Positions 27,432-36,890 of a DNA stretch of 64,000 nucleotides are shown here, piece by piece (positions within the stretch are counted from its first letter, which is position 1; each line of letters opens with the position of its first letter). This DNA comes from Flavobacterium sp. ZT3R18. Lineage in GTDB: Bacteria > Bacteroidota > Bacteroidia > Flavobacteriales > Flavobacteriaceae. The notes beneath the pieces were generated by a model. That model searched no databases. It was given only the letters and a program-made list of their open reading frames with translations, and was not told the origin of the DNA. Location: assembly GCF_007097385.1 (NCBI RefSeq), contig NZ_VJZS01000013.1, positions 1 through 64,000 on the forward strand. Direction: 5' to 3'. The translations under genes were made by a program, and so were the position numbers.

Positions 27432-29396
27432 ATGAGAACTAACAAACAAAAGTTACTATTGGCTTCCAAAATACTTGGAATCGTTATTGCTCTACTCCTA
27501 ATTGGTTTTCTTGTATTCAGAGACGAACTTTTGGACCAAGCCATTGACAAAGTTTCAACAACTATGAAACTGGAATACAACAGTGATTTTGCGATAAAAA
27601 AAGCATCTTTTGACGGACTTTCGGGAATAGAATTGGATGAAATTACTTTAGCACCAAAAAACCTAGACACAATTTTTAAAATTCAAAAAATAAAAACAAC
27701 TGTCAATTTATGGCGATTACTAATTGGTGATGTTCAGCTCGGCACTCTCGAAATAAAAAATGGGAATGTTCTATTAACCAAGAAAGGAAATATCAAAAAC
27801 TTTGGTGCTTTCTTGAAAAAAGACAAAAACGAACCAAAAATATCCAATAAAAAAAGAGATTATGCCGAATTTGCCTATCGCATTATCTCCAAAGTCCTCA
27901 ACTTGGTACCAACCGACATGTCTCTTGAAAATTTAGTTTTCAAACTAGATGATAATGGGAAAAAGGCAACTATTGACATCAAAAAACTAACCTTATTTAA
28001 AACTAGATTAGAATCATCAATAGATGTTCAAACCAATACTTTCGCACAAAGATGGAGAATAAATGGTTACGCCGACCCTAGAAATAAAAAAGGGGATTTG
28101 CGCTTTTTTAATATTGATACGGGCGCTATTAAAGTCCCCTATTTTGACGAACGTTACGATCTAAAAGCCAGTTTTGACTCGATTCGATTGAATATTCAAA
28201 ACATTGATATGAGTCGAGGCCAATTGCACGTAGACGGTTATACCTCGATTACGAACTTAAAAATGAACCATAAACGAATTGCCAATAAAGATGTCATCAT
28301 CAAAAACGCAAGATTTGATTATCGCTTTTTATTGGGTTCTGATTTCATTTCTATCGATAGTAGTTCTACTTTTCAATTCAATAAAATCAAATTGCATCCT
28401 TACCTATCATATAACACCGAAGAAGATACCGTTTATGAACTCAAAGTGGCCATCCCTAAAATGAAAGCGCAAGATTTCATTACTTCCCTTCCTGATGGAT
28501 TGTTTACCCATTTTCAAGGCATGGAAGCTACCGGCGATTTTGATTATAAATTGGATTTTATGTTCAACAAAAATAAACCCCATAAAATTATTTTTGAAAG
28601 TAAAATAGACAAAAAAGACTTAAAAATAACCAAATACGGCAATGTAAATCTGGGCAAATTAAACGGCGAATTCACCTATCGCGCCATAGACAAAGGCGTG
28701 CCGCAACGTCCTGTTTATGTAGGTTCAAGTAATCCGTACTACACGACTTTGGATCTGATATCTCCTTACTTGCAAAAATGCGTGTTAACCTCCGAAGATC
28801 CCTCTTTTATGTCGCATTGCGGTTTTATAAACGAGGCCTTCAAACAGTCGATTCTTAAAAACATTCGCACCAAAAAATTCTCCCGTGGCGCGAGTACCAT
28901 AAGCATGCAATTGGTTAAGAATGTGTTCCTTACCCGAGAAAAAACTTTATCCCGAAAATTGGAAGAAATTCTGTTGGTGTACATTATCGAAAACAATCAC
29001 ATCACGAGCAAACAACGTATGCTGGAAGTTTATTTTAACATCATCGAATGGGGTCCAAACGTATATGGGATTGGCGAAGCGGCAGAATTCTATTTCCAGA
29101 AAAGACCAGCCGATTTGAATGTACGCGAATGTTTATTTCTGGCTACTATAATCCCAAAACCAAAGAAATTCATGTGGCAATTTGACCAACAAGGTTTGCA
29201 AAAAGCCTATGCGACCAACCAACAGACGTTCTTGAGAAATCTCATGTTTCGTCGTGGATTGTTGATTCCTGAAGATACTATTGGTTTGTCATCGCCTATA
29301 ACACTTTCGGGGCGTGCTCATTCCTTATTGAACATCAAAGTACAGGATACTACGGTTATTGATTCTATGGTGGTGAAGGAAGAGTTTGATTTTTAA
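27432..29396 (+). CDS. GT51 peptidoglycan transglycosylase with AsmA-like N-terminal region
   Basis: The 654-residue protein has one N-terminal membrane anchor (about 11-29). A long middle region (about 30-430) resembles AsmA/DUF748-type beta-rich domains (LSGIELDEITLAPKNLDTIF). A C-terminal GT51 domain (about 450-620) follows. GT51 motifs are present in order: EDPSFMSHCG (catalytic Glu and Asp), RGASTISMQLVKN, RKLEEILLVYIIE, and YFNIIEWGPNVYGIG. It should polymerise lipid II into glycan chains outside the inner membrane. No transpeptidase domain is present, so it is a monofunctional glycosyltransferase. The unusual feature is the AsmA-like region, which in other proteins is linked to envelope lipid transport. 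Confidence 0.88.
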   Translation: MRTNKQKLLLASKILGIVIALLLIGFLVFRDELLDQAIDKVSTTMKLEYNSDFAIKKASFDGLSGIELDEITLAPKNLDTIFKIQKIKTTVNLWRLLIGDVQLGTLEIKNGNVLLTKKGNIKNFGAFLKKDKNEPKISNKKRDYAEFAYRIISKVLNLVPTDMSLENLVFKLDDNGKKATIDIKKLTLFKTRLESSIDVQTNTFAQRWRINGYADPRNKKGDLRFFNIDTGAIKVPYFDERYDLKASFDSIRLNIQNIDMSRGQLHVDGYTSITNLKMNHKRIANKDVIIKNARFDYRFLLGSDFISIDSSSTFQFNKIKLHPYLSYNTEEDTVYELKVAIPKMKAQDFITSLPDGLFTHFQGMEATGDFDYKLDFMFNKNKPHKIIFESKIDKKDLKITKYGNVNLGKLNGEFTYRAIDKGVPQRPVYVGSSNPYYTTLDLISPYLQKCVLTSEDPSFMSHCGFINEAFKQSILKNIRTKKFSRGASTISMQLVKNVFLTREKTLSRKLEEILLVYIIENNHITSKQRMLEVYFNIIEWGPNVYGIGEAAEFYFQKRPADLNVRECLFLATIIPKPKKFMWQFDQQGLQKAYATNQQTFLRNLMFRRGLLIPEDTIGLSSPITLSGRAHSLLNIKVQDTTVIDSMVVKEEFDF

Positions 29397-29443
29397 TTTA
29401 AAATTCAATATAACTCGACATTATTGTTAAGTTAAGAACTCAA

Positions 29444-29515
29444 ATACCTAACAGGTTGAAAAAAACCTGTTAGGAACACGCTATCCTAACAGGTTTTTTT
29501 CAACCTGTTAGGTAT
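29444..29515. repeat. Double-palindrome element (CCTAACAGG family), copy 1
   Basis: A 31-bp arm (29444-29474) is the exact reverse complement of 29485-29515, separated by 10 nt. Each half is itself a near-perfect hairpin (CCTAACAGGTT ... AACCTGTTAGG). A second element of the same build is at 47046-47111. It lies between the convergent GT51 and response-regulator genes and could act as terminator in either direction. Confidence 0.93.
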
Positions 29516-29535
29516 AAATACATTAAAATATTAAT

Positions 29536-30282
29536 TTATTTAAAATTCTTCAAGAAATCCTCTTTATACGTTGGAGAAACTTCTATTTCAGTACTATCGT
29601 TTAGGGTAATAATTCCTCCTTTATTATACGATTTCACACAATTCAAATTGATAATATGCGATTTGTGAACTCGGATAAAAGGCAAAGGCAAGATTTCGGA
29701 GAAATGTTTCAAAAATCGACACACCATTTTCTTATTTCCGTTATGGAGATACAAATCGGTGAAATTTCCATTGCCACGAAGGCGAACGATTTCTTCCATT
29801 TTGACCACTTCAAAACCTTCTAGTGTTGGTAAGATTACCTGTTGTTTTTCGGGTTTGGTTTCCTGAAAATTTTCAACGATTATCTTGTTTCTGTTAAAAA
29901 TCTCGTGATTCAGAATTTGGTGGTGCACTTTGTTTACCGCAACAATTAATTCTTCAATACTTATGGGTTTCAGCAAATAATATGCCGCACTTTGATTCAA
30001 TGCTTTCAAAGAATACTCCGAAAAGGCAGTTACAAAAATGGTCTCAAAATGCAAATCTTTACAGGCTTCGAGAACATCAAAAGCATTTCCGAAAGGCATT
30101 TCTACATCCAGAAAAACCAATTGTGGCTGCAATTCGTGCAACAGCGGAACGGCTTCTTTTATGTTTTGGGCTTCGCCAACAACTTCTACTTGCGGGCAAT
30201 ACTTACTCAAATAATTCTTGAGTACTTCTCGTGCCGCCAATTCGTCTTCGACAATAACACTTTTTATCTTTTGAAAATTCAT
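29536..30282 (-). CDS. LytTR-family response regulator
   Basis: The 248-residue protein has a receiver domain (about 1-120) with the acidic pair in VEDELAAREV, phosphoacceptor Asp59 in LVFLDVEMPFG, FVTAF, and the conserved lysine in LLKPIS. It has a C-terminal LytTR DNA-binding domain (about 150-245; RVHKSHIINLNCVKSYNKGG). ATG 30282 is one base past the stop of the sensor-kinase gene, so the pair is translationally coupled. An in-frame TTG at 30294 inside the kinase gene is less likely. Target genes are unknown; regulators of this type often control envelope or secretion functions. Confidence 0.94.
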   Translation of the reverse strand: MNFQKIKSVIVEDELAAREVLKNYLSKYCPQVEVVGEAQNIKEAVPLLHELQPQLVFLDVEMPFGNAFDVLEACKDLHFETIFVTAFSEYSLKALNQSAAYYLLKPISIEELIVAVNKVHHQILNHEIFNRNKIIVENFQETKPEKQQVILPTLEGFEVVKMEEIVRLRGNGNFTDLYLHNGNKKMVCRFLKHFSEILPLPFIRVHKSHIINLNCVKSYNKGGIITLNDSTEIEVSPTYKEDFLKNFK

Positions 30283-30283
30283 C

Positions 30284-32098
30284 CTATTTATCAATTAATG
30301 GGAAAATAATTTCGACTATGGTTCCTGTTTCCGGCAACGCTTTCTCAGAAATTTGAAAAGAAATATACTGTCTGTACAACTCATTCAGCAAACCAATGCG
30401 CTCCTTTGTATTACTCATTCCACGAGACTGATGCGCTTTTTGATTAGTCGTTTTCAGTTCCCGACTTTTGGTTAAGCCAATGCCGTTATCTTCGATACGA
30501 ATCACTACTTTACCATTGGTCAATTGAACTTGCAATTGCAGTAATCCTTTGTCGTCTAAATACCGCAAACCATGCCAAATAGCATTCTCCAAATGAGGCT
30601 GAATAATCATATTGGGAACCATCGTTCTTTCTGGATCCAATTCTGGATCGACACTTATCTTGAAATCAAATTTATCCTGAAAACGCAGGTGTTCCAATTC
30701 CAAATACTTTTTCAATTGCTCCAATTCGTTATCCAAGGTAATGAAATCCTTGTTGGAATTCTCCATTGTATTTCGCATTAAATTAGAGTAAGAAGTTAAG
30801 TACTTATTGGCTTCGCGTTCCTTATTTTCCGATATAAACTGATTGACACTATTGAGACTGTTGAAAATAAAATGCGGATTCATTTCTCTCCGCAACGATT
30901 GCAATGCGATTTCTTTATTCTTGGTTTTAATAGAAAAAAGCGCTTTTACGATCCATAAAAACAACAATAAAAGCAAGGCTATCGAACCCAAAAGAAAATA
31001 ATTGAACGTATTTTTCTTTGTGATTAACTCGTCTTTCAATGATTTCTCCTTTTCTAATTGACGAATTCTTTCTTCACTTACCTGAAATGTTTTGGCATCA
31101 ATCAAAGTCGTATCGGATTGTACTAATTGGTCGAAATTTTGAAGAAATTGATCGTATAATGCCAAACTCTCTTTGCTATTCCCTTTTCCATTGTAATACT
31201 GAGTTAACGAAATCAAACTCTTTTTGGCTTCGGCTGAATTTCCTTTTTGGAGTGCCAAAGCAAAAGCCTCCTTCAAAGCTGTGATGGCTTTATTCGGATC
31301 TTCCTTTTGGAAATAAAGAGTCGACAGCGATTGCAATTGTTTAATTTGAGTATTGAAATCTTGTTTGGTTTTGGCTTCCGCCAAAAGTCTTTCGTTGATA
31401 CCAATCGCCTTGTCAAACTGATTGTCTGATGCGTAAACTTTGGCAATTTCATTGTTAATTTTGATGATGGCTGCCGGTTTGCCTTTTGCGTAAGCGAGCG
31501 CTTGATTGTAACTTTCTATAGCGACTTCCTTGTTTTTTTGCTGCAAGGAATTTTCGGCTTTTTGGACATAGGCCGCCGAAACTTCTTCTTTTTTGTTTTC
31601 CTTTTTGAGCAACTCGATATTCGAATCAACATAACCAGCTTGAGCAACTGGACTCGCCACGGAACGCAAACGATTGGCATCATTGGTATTTATTTTTTCA
31701 AGACTTTTATCTGCTGTTGCTGCACCAGCCACTTCGTAATTCTTAATCGCCGATTCATAATCTTTTTGGGACTCCTGTACTTTGGCAAGACTTCTGGTTA
31801 CACGGGTTTTGTCATCTATCAGCTTTAATTTGGTGTAGCTCGTGATTGCCTTTTTAAAGTACTCTTCGGCTTTGGCGTTATCTCCTTTATTGAGAAATTC
31901 ATTGGCCAATCGTTCATAATTTTGGGCGATTTGTGCTTCGTTATTGCTGTCCAAAGATTTTTTTAAATCGTTGGTCACCCTACTCATCTTTGACATGGGC
32001 ATCGCTTTACTTTTGGACAAAGAATCCTGAGCCATTGCTCCGATGGGAAACAATAACAATGTAAAAAGAAAGAAGAAATATATAGTTAGTAAACGCAT
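30284..32098 (-). CDS. LytS-type sensor histidine kinase with periplasmic TPR repeats
   Basis: The 604-residue protein begins with a signal sequence (MRLLTIYFFFLFTLLLFPIGAMAQ). A TPR-rich sensor region (about 40-340, with many A-x2-Y/F units) is followed by one membrane segment (about 377-397). A His_kinase domain contains MNPHFIFNSLNSVNQF with the phosphoacceptor histidine, and the HATPase region has RIEDNGIGL. It is the cognate kinase of the adjacent LytTR regulator. This build, with periplasmic TPRs and a LytS-like kinase, is typical of Bacteroidota; the ligand is unknown. It is divergent from the vWA lipoprotein gene, which may be a target. Confidence 0.93.
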   Translation of the reverse strand: MRLLTIYFFFLFTLLLFPIGAMAQDSLSKSKAMPMSKMSRVTNDLKKSLDSNNEAQIAQNYERLANEFLNKGDNAKAEEYFKKAITSYTKLKLIDDKTRVTRSLAKVQESQKDYESAIKNYEVAGAATADKSLEKINTNDANRLRSVASPVAQAGYVDSNIELLKKENKKEEVSAAYVQKAENSLQQKNKEVAIESYNQALAYAKGKPAAIIKINNEIAKVYASDNQFDKAIGINERLLAEAKTKQDFNTQIKQLQSLSTLYFQKEDPNKAITALKEAFALALQKGNSAEAKKSLISLTQYYNGKGNSKESLALYDQFLQNFDQLVQSDTTLIDAKTFQVSEERIRQLEKEKSLKDELITKKNTFNYFLLGSIALLLLLFLWIVKALFSIKTKNKEIALQSLRREMNPHFIFNSLNSVNQFISENKEREANKYLTSYSNLMRNTMENSNKDFITLDNELEQLKKYLELEHLRFQDKFDFKISVDPELDPERTMVPNMIIQPHLENAIWHGLRYLDDKGLLQLQVQLTNGKVVIRIEDNGIGLTKSRELKTTNQKAHQSRGMSNTKERIGLLNELYRQYISFQISEKALPETGTIVEIIFPLIDK

Positions 32099-32272
32099 TT
32101 TAGTTTTTTTTTTAGAAGTTTCTGAGATCCTGAGAATCTAAGCAACTCAACCTCTTAGTCACTTTCAAATCAACAGTGTAAAGTAAAGTATTTTAAACTC
32201 CTTTTACAACTCGTTTCACCAAGTGGGAAGCCTGTTTCACCATTTGTTCAAAAAAGGAACTATTTAAGTTTT

Positions 32273-32280
32273 TAAGTTTG
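32273..32280 (+). promoter_or_regulatory. -7 box of the vWA lipoprotein gene
   Basis: TAAGTTTG fits TAnnTTTG and lies 32 bp upstream of ATG 32312. A TTTG at 32243-32246 is a possible but rather distant -33 element. Confidence 0.5.
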
Positions 32281-32311
32281 GTCTGTAATCAACTCTTAAA
32301 AACTAGAAATT

Positions 32312-33466
32312 ATGAAATCGATTCTATTTATCTCGGCTCTTTTGGCAACAACTATCTCTTTTGCAAGTTGTAATTATTCAAATGCCAAACCCATAAAAAA
32401 TGCTACAATAACAAAAACAGGAGAAAATACCAAAATCCAAGTGGCACTTTTGTTGGACACTTCCAATAGTATGGATGGATTAATTGATCAGGCCAAATCT
32501 AGACTTTGGAATATCGTAAACACGCTAACTACACTTAAATATTCGGGTAAAACTCCTGATATCGAAATTGCTTTGTACGAATATGGTAATGATGGATTAG
32601 CGCAACAATCCAATTATATTAGACAAGTAACGCCTCTTACTACTGACTTGGACTTGATTTCTGAAAAATTATTTGCATTAAAAACCAATGGTGGAAATGA
32701 ATATTGTGGTGCAGTGATCCAAGATGCAACCAAGAAATTGCACTGGGGAAAAGAAAACAGCAATATGAAACTCATCTATATTGCAGGAAACGAAGCCTTT
32801 GACCAAGGCGGAGTAAATTACAAAGAAGCGATCAGCGATGCGATAAAAAATGATATTTATGTGAACACTATTTTCTGTGGAAGCAGTTTGGAAGGCATTA
32901 ATACTTTTTGGAAAGATGGAGCCGATTACGGAAAAGGAAAATACTTCAACATTGATTCTAATTTATCTGTGCAATACGTTGCAACTCCTTATGACGATCA
33001 AATATCCAAATGCAATGTAAAGATAAATACCACTTATATTGGCTATGGAGCAAAGGGTTCTTCCAAAAAAATGAACCAAGAAGCACAAGACAAAAATGCA
33101 CAGGGCGTATCTGCTGCCAATTATGCCGAACGTGCCGTAAGCAAATCTAAAGCGGTGTACAAAAATGAAAGTTGGGATCTTGTCGATCGAGTAAAAGAAG
33201 ATCCAAAAGCCATTGCCAAAATCAAAAAAGAGGAATTACCCGCTGAACTTCAAAACAAATCGGATGCCGAATTGGAAGTGATTGTTACCAAAAAAACCAA
33301 GGAAAGAGAAGCAATCCAAAAAGAAATTGGAGAATTGGGCAAAAAACGCCAGCAATATATTGATGCCGAAGCAAAAAAAACAAAATCACAAGACGATTTG
33401 GGGAATGCCATAAACACTTCTATCGTTGCTTTGGCAAAAGCAAAAGGCTATACGGTAGAGCGATAA
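32312..33466 (+). CDS. von Willebrand factor A-domain lipoprotein
   Basis: This 384-residue predicted lipoprotein (lipobox SFASC, Cys20) contains a vWA domain (about 41-220) with an intact MIDAS motif DTSNSM (Asp49, Ser51, Ser53) and downstream conserved GGNEYCGAVI. The C-terminal third is charged and likely coiled coil (KKTKEREAIQKEIGELGKKR). It probably binds a protein partner in a metal-dependent way at the envelope; the partner is unknown. It stands alone and divergent from the two-component pair, so regulation by that pair is possible but unproven. Confidence 0.87.
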   Translation: MKSILFISALLATTISFASCNYSNAKPIKNATITKTGENTKIQVALLLDTSNSMDGLIDQAKSRLWNIVNTLTTLKYSGKTPDIEIALYEYGNDGLAQQSNYIRQVTPLTTDLDLISEKLFALKTNGGNEYCGAVIQDATKKLHWGKENSNMKLIYIAGNEAFDQGGVNYKEAISDAIKNDIYVNTIFCGSSLEGINTFWKDGADYGKGKYFNIDSNLSVQYVATPYDDQISKCNVKINTTYIGYGAKGSSKKMNQEAQDKNAQGVSAANYAERAVSKSKAVYKNESWDLVDRVKEDPKAIAKIKKEELPAELQNKSDAELEVIVTKKTKEREAIQKEIGELGKKRQQYIDAEAKKTKSQDDLGNAINTSIVALAKAKGYTVER

Positions 33467-33477
33467 AAAATATTCCT

Positions 33478-33548
33478 ACCATATAAGACATGTAAGTTAA
33501 GTTAAAGCCTTTAAATTTGCTTAGCGATACTCATGTGTCTTATATGGT
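33478..33548. repeat. Hairpin after the vWA gene (ACCATATAAGACA)
   Basis: ACCATATAAGACA (33478-33490) pairs perfectly with 33536-33548. The 45-nt loop contains AAGTTAAGTTAAAGCC, resembling words next to the CCTAACAGG elements. It starts 12 bp after the vWA stop and may affect transcript ends, but no T-run is present. Confidence 0.65.
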
Positions 33549-33652
33549 TTAAAACCAAAAGTAGTTTGCTAAAATAAAAACTAGAATAAGAGTAAAAACC
33601 AACAATACAAATATAGCTACCTAACTTACAGTTTATTACAACAAAAATAATG

Positions 33653-33660
33653 TAAATTTG
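33653..33660 (+). promoter_or_regulatory. -7 box of the sugar-dehydrogenase-like gene
   Basis: TAAATTTG matches TAnnTTTG 25 bp upstream of ATG 33685. It overlaps the in-frame TTG at 33658, so that codon is not the start. Confidence 0.6.
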
Positions 33661-33684
33661 GGTTTAATTTTAAACCATTTGATT

Positions 33685-35052
33685 ATGAAACCAATGGTAT
33701 TATTATTCTCGTTGTATTCTTTGAGTTTTTGCTATTCTCAAACTATCGGACTACAATCTTTCGCAACTGGCTTTACACGGCCTCTAGAAATTACAAATGC
33801 TGGAGACAGTAGATTGTTTATTGTCGAGCAGGGTGGCATTATAAAAATTTTAAATTCGGATGGAACCACAAATCCAAATGCTTTTCTCAACATTACAGGT
33901 CAGGTAAGCAACGGTGGCGAACAAGGTTTGTTAGGTTTGGCTTTCCACCCCAATTATGCTTCCAACGGTTTCTTTTACACCAATCACACTAACTTATCTG
34001 GAAATACTGTAATTACAAAGTATTCTGTTGATAGCGCAAATCCAAATCTTGCTAATGCTTCAAGCGGAACTATACTTTTAACCATTGCACAGCCTTATGC
34101 CAACCATAATGGAGGATCTTTAAAATTTGGACCCGATGGCTATTTGTATATTGGTATGGGTGATGGAGGTAGCGCAGGAGATCCCGAAAACAGAGCACAA
34201 AATATCAATGAATTATTGGGAAAAATGCTTCGCATAGATGTAAATTCAGGAACTCCATACAACATTCCTGCTGACAATCCCTATGCAGGAATCGCAGGTG
34301 CCGATGAAATCTGGGCAATTGGCCTTCGAAATCCCTGGAAATTCTCCTTTGACAAAAAACTGGGCAATTTGTGGATTGCCGATGTTGGCCAAAATAACAT
34401 TGAAGAAGTCAACATTGCAGTAGCTACACAATCTGGATTAAATTATGGCTGGCGTTGTTATGAAGGCAATACCGCTTACAATACTGCAGGTTGCCCTTCG
34501 CAATCATCCATGAATTTTCCAATAAAGACAATAAACCACTCCACAGGAGCTTGTTCCATTACTGGCGGCTATGTGTACAACGGCACCATCTATCCAAATT
34601 TTAAAGGACTATATTTCTTTACAGATTATTGCAATCCACAAATAGGAACGATGAGATCGATTGGAACAGTAACGTATTCCGAAGTATTTACCGGGAATAG
34701 CTTTTCGACTTTTGGAGAGGATAATACTGGAGAACTTTACATTGCTGCCTTAAATAACGGATCCATTTTCAAAATTACAGATACTTCTTTGGCGCTCAAT
34801 ACTTTTGACAAAACACAATTTGTAATATATCCCAATCCTGCAAAATCGGAAATTATTATCCAAAAATCAAACCAGAATTATCCCACTGTAGTTACTCTTT
34901 TTGATTTGGAAGGCAAAATGCTATTACAGCAAAAAACGGAAAACAAGGCTGTAAACATCATAAAAACAAACCATTTATCCAAAGGTGTTTACATTATAAC
35001 CATTCGAAATGACCAAGGAGAACTTTCAACACAGAAACTGATTTTTGAATAG
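33685..35052 (+). CDS. T9SS-exported PQQ-type sugar (glucose/sorbosone) dehydrogenase-like protein
   Basis: The 455-residue protein has a signal peptide (MKPMVLLFSLYSLSFCYSQ) and a glucose/sorbosone dehydrogenase beta-propeller (about 30-365; RPLEITNAGDSRLFIVEQGG, GLLGLAFHPNY, GDGGSAGDPENRAQN, WAIGLRNPWKFSFD). A C-terminal T9SS type A sorting domain follows (about 385-455; FVIYPNPAKSEIIIQ). The enzyme class oxidises aldoses with PQQ; here it should be exported outside the cell or anchored to the surface. Whether this organism supplies PQQ is not visible. It is monocistronic with a promoter and a shared terminator. Confidence 0.92.
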   Translation: MKPMVLLFSLYSLSFCYSQTIGLQSFATGFTRPLEITNAGDSRLFIVEQGGIIKILNSDGTTNPNAFLNITGQVSNGGEQGLLGLAFHPNYASNGFFYTNHTNLSGNTVITKYSVDSANPNLANASSGTILLTIAQPYANHNGGSLKFGPDGYLYIGMGDGGSAGDPENRAQNINELLGKMLRIDVNSGTPYNIPADNPYAGIAGADEIWAIGLRNPWKFSFDKKLGNLWIADVGQNNIEEVNIAVATQSGLNYGWRCYEGNTAYNTAGCPSQSSMNFPIKTINHSTGACSITGGYVYNGTIYPNFKGLYFFTDYCNPQIGTMRSIGTVTYSEVFTGNSFSTFGEDNTGELYIAALNNGSIFKITDTSLALNTFDKTQFVIYPNPAKSEIIIQKSNQNYPTVVTLFDLEGKMLLQQKTENKAVNIIKTNHLSKGVYIITIRNDQGELSTQKLIFE

Positions 35053-35089
35053 TTTAACCCAGAAACTGAATTAGACATTCCTTTTGAAC

Positions 35090-35130
35090 AAAAAGCCCTA
35101 TCAAAGTTTTAAACTCTGACAGGGCTTTTT
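35090..35130. terminator. Bidirectional terminator between the dehydrogenase and aldo-keto reductase genes
   Basis: AAAAAGCCCT (35090-35099) pairs perfectly with AGGGCTTTTT (35121-35130), extended inward by TCA/TGA after one mismatch. It sits between convergent genes. Confidence 0.9.
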
Positions 35131-35150
35131 AATTCTTATTTTATCAAGAC

Positions 35151-36191
35151 TTAAGGTGCAGGATCAGGAATTACAGCTTGAATAGCATCAATCTCTTTTA
35201 GAATATCTTCAGAAAGCGAAACCTTAATAGTATCAATATTCTCTTTGAGCTGTTCCATAGTTGTTGCTCCAATAATCGTACTTGTCAAAAACGGTTGTTG
35301 CTCTACAAATGCTAGAGCCAATTGAGTCAATGACAATCCGTGTTTGTGAGCAACTTCCTGATACAATCTTGTCGCCTCAGCACATTGTGCACTGCTGTAT
35401 CTCGAATATTGAGGAAACAAACTCAATCTGGCATTGGGATGACTTTCGCCCGTTAAAAACTTACCTGACAAAACTCCAAAAGCCATTGGCGAATACGCCA
35501 ATAACCCGACATTTTCACGAAGGCAAACTTCGGCTGAAGCATTTTCGAAAAGGCGGTTCAACAGAGAATACGGATTTTGGACGGTTTTGATTCTTGGCAG
35601 ATTATGGTATTTGCTCTCTTCCAGAAAACGCATCATTCCCCAAGGATTCTCATTAGAAACTCCAATGTGCTTGATTTTCCCTGCTTTTACAAAACCATCC
35701 AACGCTTCCAGAACAGCATGAATATTATCTTCCCAAGCATCATCATTTTGCACTTTGTAGCCTCGTTGCCCAAAATAATTGGTTTTTCGCTCTGGCCAAT
35801 GCAATTGGTATAAGTCAATATAATCGGTTTGAAGGCGTTGCAGACTGTTGTCCAAAGCATATTGAATACTGGCAGGAGAAAAATCCAGTTTCTCACGCAT
35901 ATAGCCAAAACCTGGATTGGGTCCGGCAATCTTGGAGGCCAAAACCACTTCTTCTCTTTTCCTGGTTTTCTTGAACCACGATCCAATAATTTTCTCGGTA
36001 CTTCCGTAGGTTTCTTGCTTTCCAGGGATAGAATACATCTCGGCGGTATCAAAGAAATTGACTCCTTTCTCTAGTGCATAATCCATTTGAGAATGCCCCT
36101 CGGATTCAGTGTTTTGTTGTCCAAAAGTCATCGTGCCAAGGCATATTTTACTGACTTTGATATCGGTATTCGGTAAAGTGGTGTATTTCAT
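35151..36191 (-). CDS. Aldo/keto reductase (Tas-like)
   Basis: This 346-residue cytoplasmic oxidoreductase folds as a TIM barrel. The catalytic tetrad is visible: Asp and Tyr in FFDTAEMYS, Lys in VLASKIAG, His in LYQLHWPER. Segments CLGTMTFGQQNTE, GSTEKIIGSWF and IIGATTMEQLKENI match the Tas-type NADPH-dependent aldo-keto reductases. The physiological substrate is unknown; the family reduces various aldehydes. The gene is single, ending at the bidirectional terminator. Confidence 0.93.
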   Translation of the reverse strand: MKYTTLPNTDIKVSKICLGTMTFGQQNTESEGHSQMDYALEKGVNFFDTAEMYSIPGKQETYGSTEKIIGSWFKKTRKREEVVLASKIAGPNPGFGYMREKLDFSPASIQYALDNSLQRLQTDYIDLYQLHWPERKTNYFGQRGYKVQNDDAWEDNIHAVLEALDGFVKAGKIKHIGVSNENPWGMMRFLEESKYHNLPRIKTVQNPYSLLNRLFENASAEVCLRENVGLLAYSPMAFGVLSGKFLTGESHPNARLSLFPQYSRYSSAQCAEATRLYQEVAHKHGLSLTQLALAFVEQQPFLTSTIIGATTMEQLKENIDTIKVSLSEDILKEIDAIQAVIPDPAP

Positions 36192-36294
36192 TTTTGAGTA
36201 GCTATGTGGCTAAGAGTCTAAGTTTCTAAGTTTTTTTGAAAGCAAAGATAAAAATTAGTTCTTCGTTTTTAGTTTGGCTTTGCCTAATATTAAC

Positions 36295-36330
36295 AAAAAA
36301 AGGTTCAACGTTTTTACGTGAACCTCTTTT
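36295..36330 (-). terminator. Terminator downstream of the toxin-antitoxin pair (twin copy 1)
   Basis: On the minus strand AGGTTCACGT pairs with ACGTTGAACCT (one unpaired A) and runs into seven Ts. The hairpin differs from that at 36891-36926 at only two of 25 positions. Confidence 0.88.
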
Positions 36331-36349
36331 AACTAGTATGCAATTATTT

Positions 36350-36616
36350 TCATTTCAAACTCTTATTAGGATCCTGACGGGTATTAAAAACCCTAACGAC
36401 AATAATCACGTTATCTTTAAATTGATACAACAGTTTGTAATTTCCAACAATTATCCTTCTGCAATCTACACGATATTCATCAAATTGAAATTGTTCTAAA
36501 AACACAATACCCAAAGGGGCTTCTACAATTTCTGTAAATTTATCATTGGAAACAACACCTATAATTTTGCGTAAATCGCCCTTTGCACTTGCAGTCCAAA
36601 AAACCTTAAAGCTCAT
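36350..36616 (-). CDS. RelE/ParE-family toxin
   Basis: The 88-residue protein has the RelE/ParE fold signature: start FKVFWTASAKGDLRKI, basic centre DEYRVDCRRIIVGNYKLLYQF, and C-terminal RVFNTRQDPNKSL. Such toxins cut ribosome-bound mRNA or block gyrase and are neutralised by the partner made from the gene just upstream. The toxin start overlaps the antitoxin stop by 11 nt, the usual coupling. Whether it acts as RelE or ParE cannot be told from sequence alone. Confidence 0.88.
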   Translation of the reverse strand: MSFKVFWTASAKGDLRKIIGVVSNDKFTEIVEAPLGIVFLEQFQFDEYRVDCRRIIVGNYKLLYQFKDNVIIVVRVFNTRQDPNKSLK

Positions 36617-36860
36617 TTTCCCAACCTTCTATCTCTTTCAACAAATCTTCATGAGGCGTTATTCTACCATATTTCAAATCTGCCAAACCTTCTTCTACTC
36701 TGTCATTATATTCTGAAATAGTCAAGGGGAATCCCGAAGTATCAGACGCAACAATCTCGCTTTCACATTTATCCAATAAATCTGAAATTTGCTTCAATAC
36801 AAAATCATTGGAATACTCCATTTGCCTGATGATCTTATTCTTTAATTCTATTGTAGACAT
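36606..36860 (-). CDS. Antitoxin of the RelE/ParE-type pair
   Basis: The 84-residue acidic protein precedes and overlaps the toxin gene. It starts MSTIELKNKIIRQMEYSND, a helical segment, and continues with TISEYNDRVEEGLADLKYGR and LLKEIEGWENEL, resembling the toxin-wrapping part of flavobacterial addiction-module antitoxins. No clear DNA-binding motif is visible at the N-terminus, so autoregulation cannot be claimed. Position, size and overlap with the toxin make the antitoxin assignment strong. Confidence 0.85.
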   Translation of the reverse strand: MSTIELKNKIIRQMEYSNDFVLKQISDLLDKCESEIVASDTSGFPLTISEYNDRVEEGLADLKYGRITPHEDLLKEIEGWENEL

Positions 36861-36890
36861 AATCCTTAATTTATAATCCCAAAGTTACAA

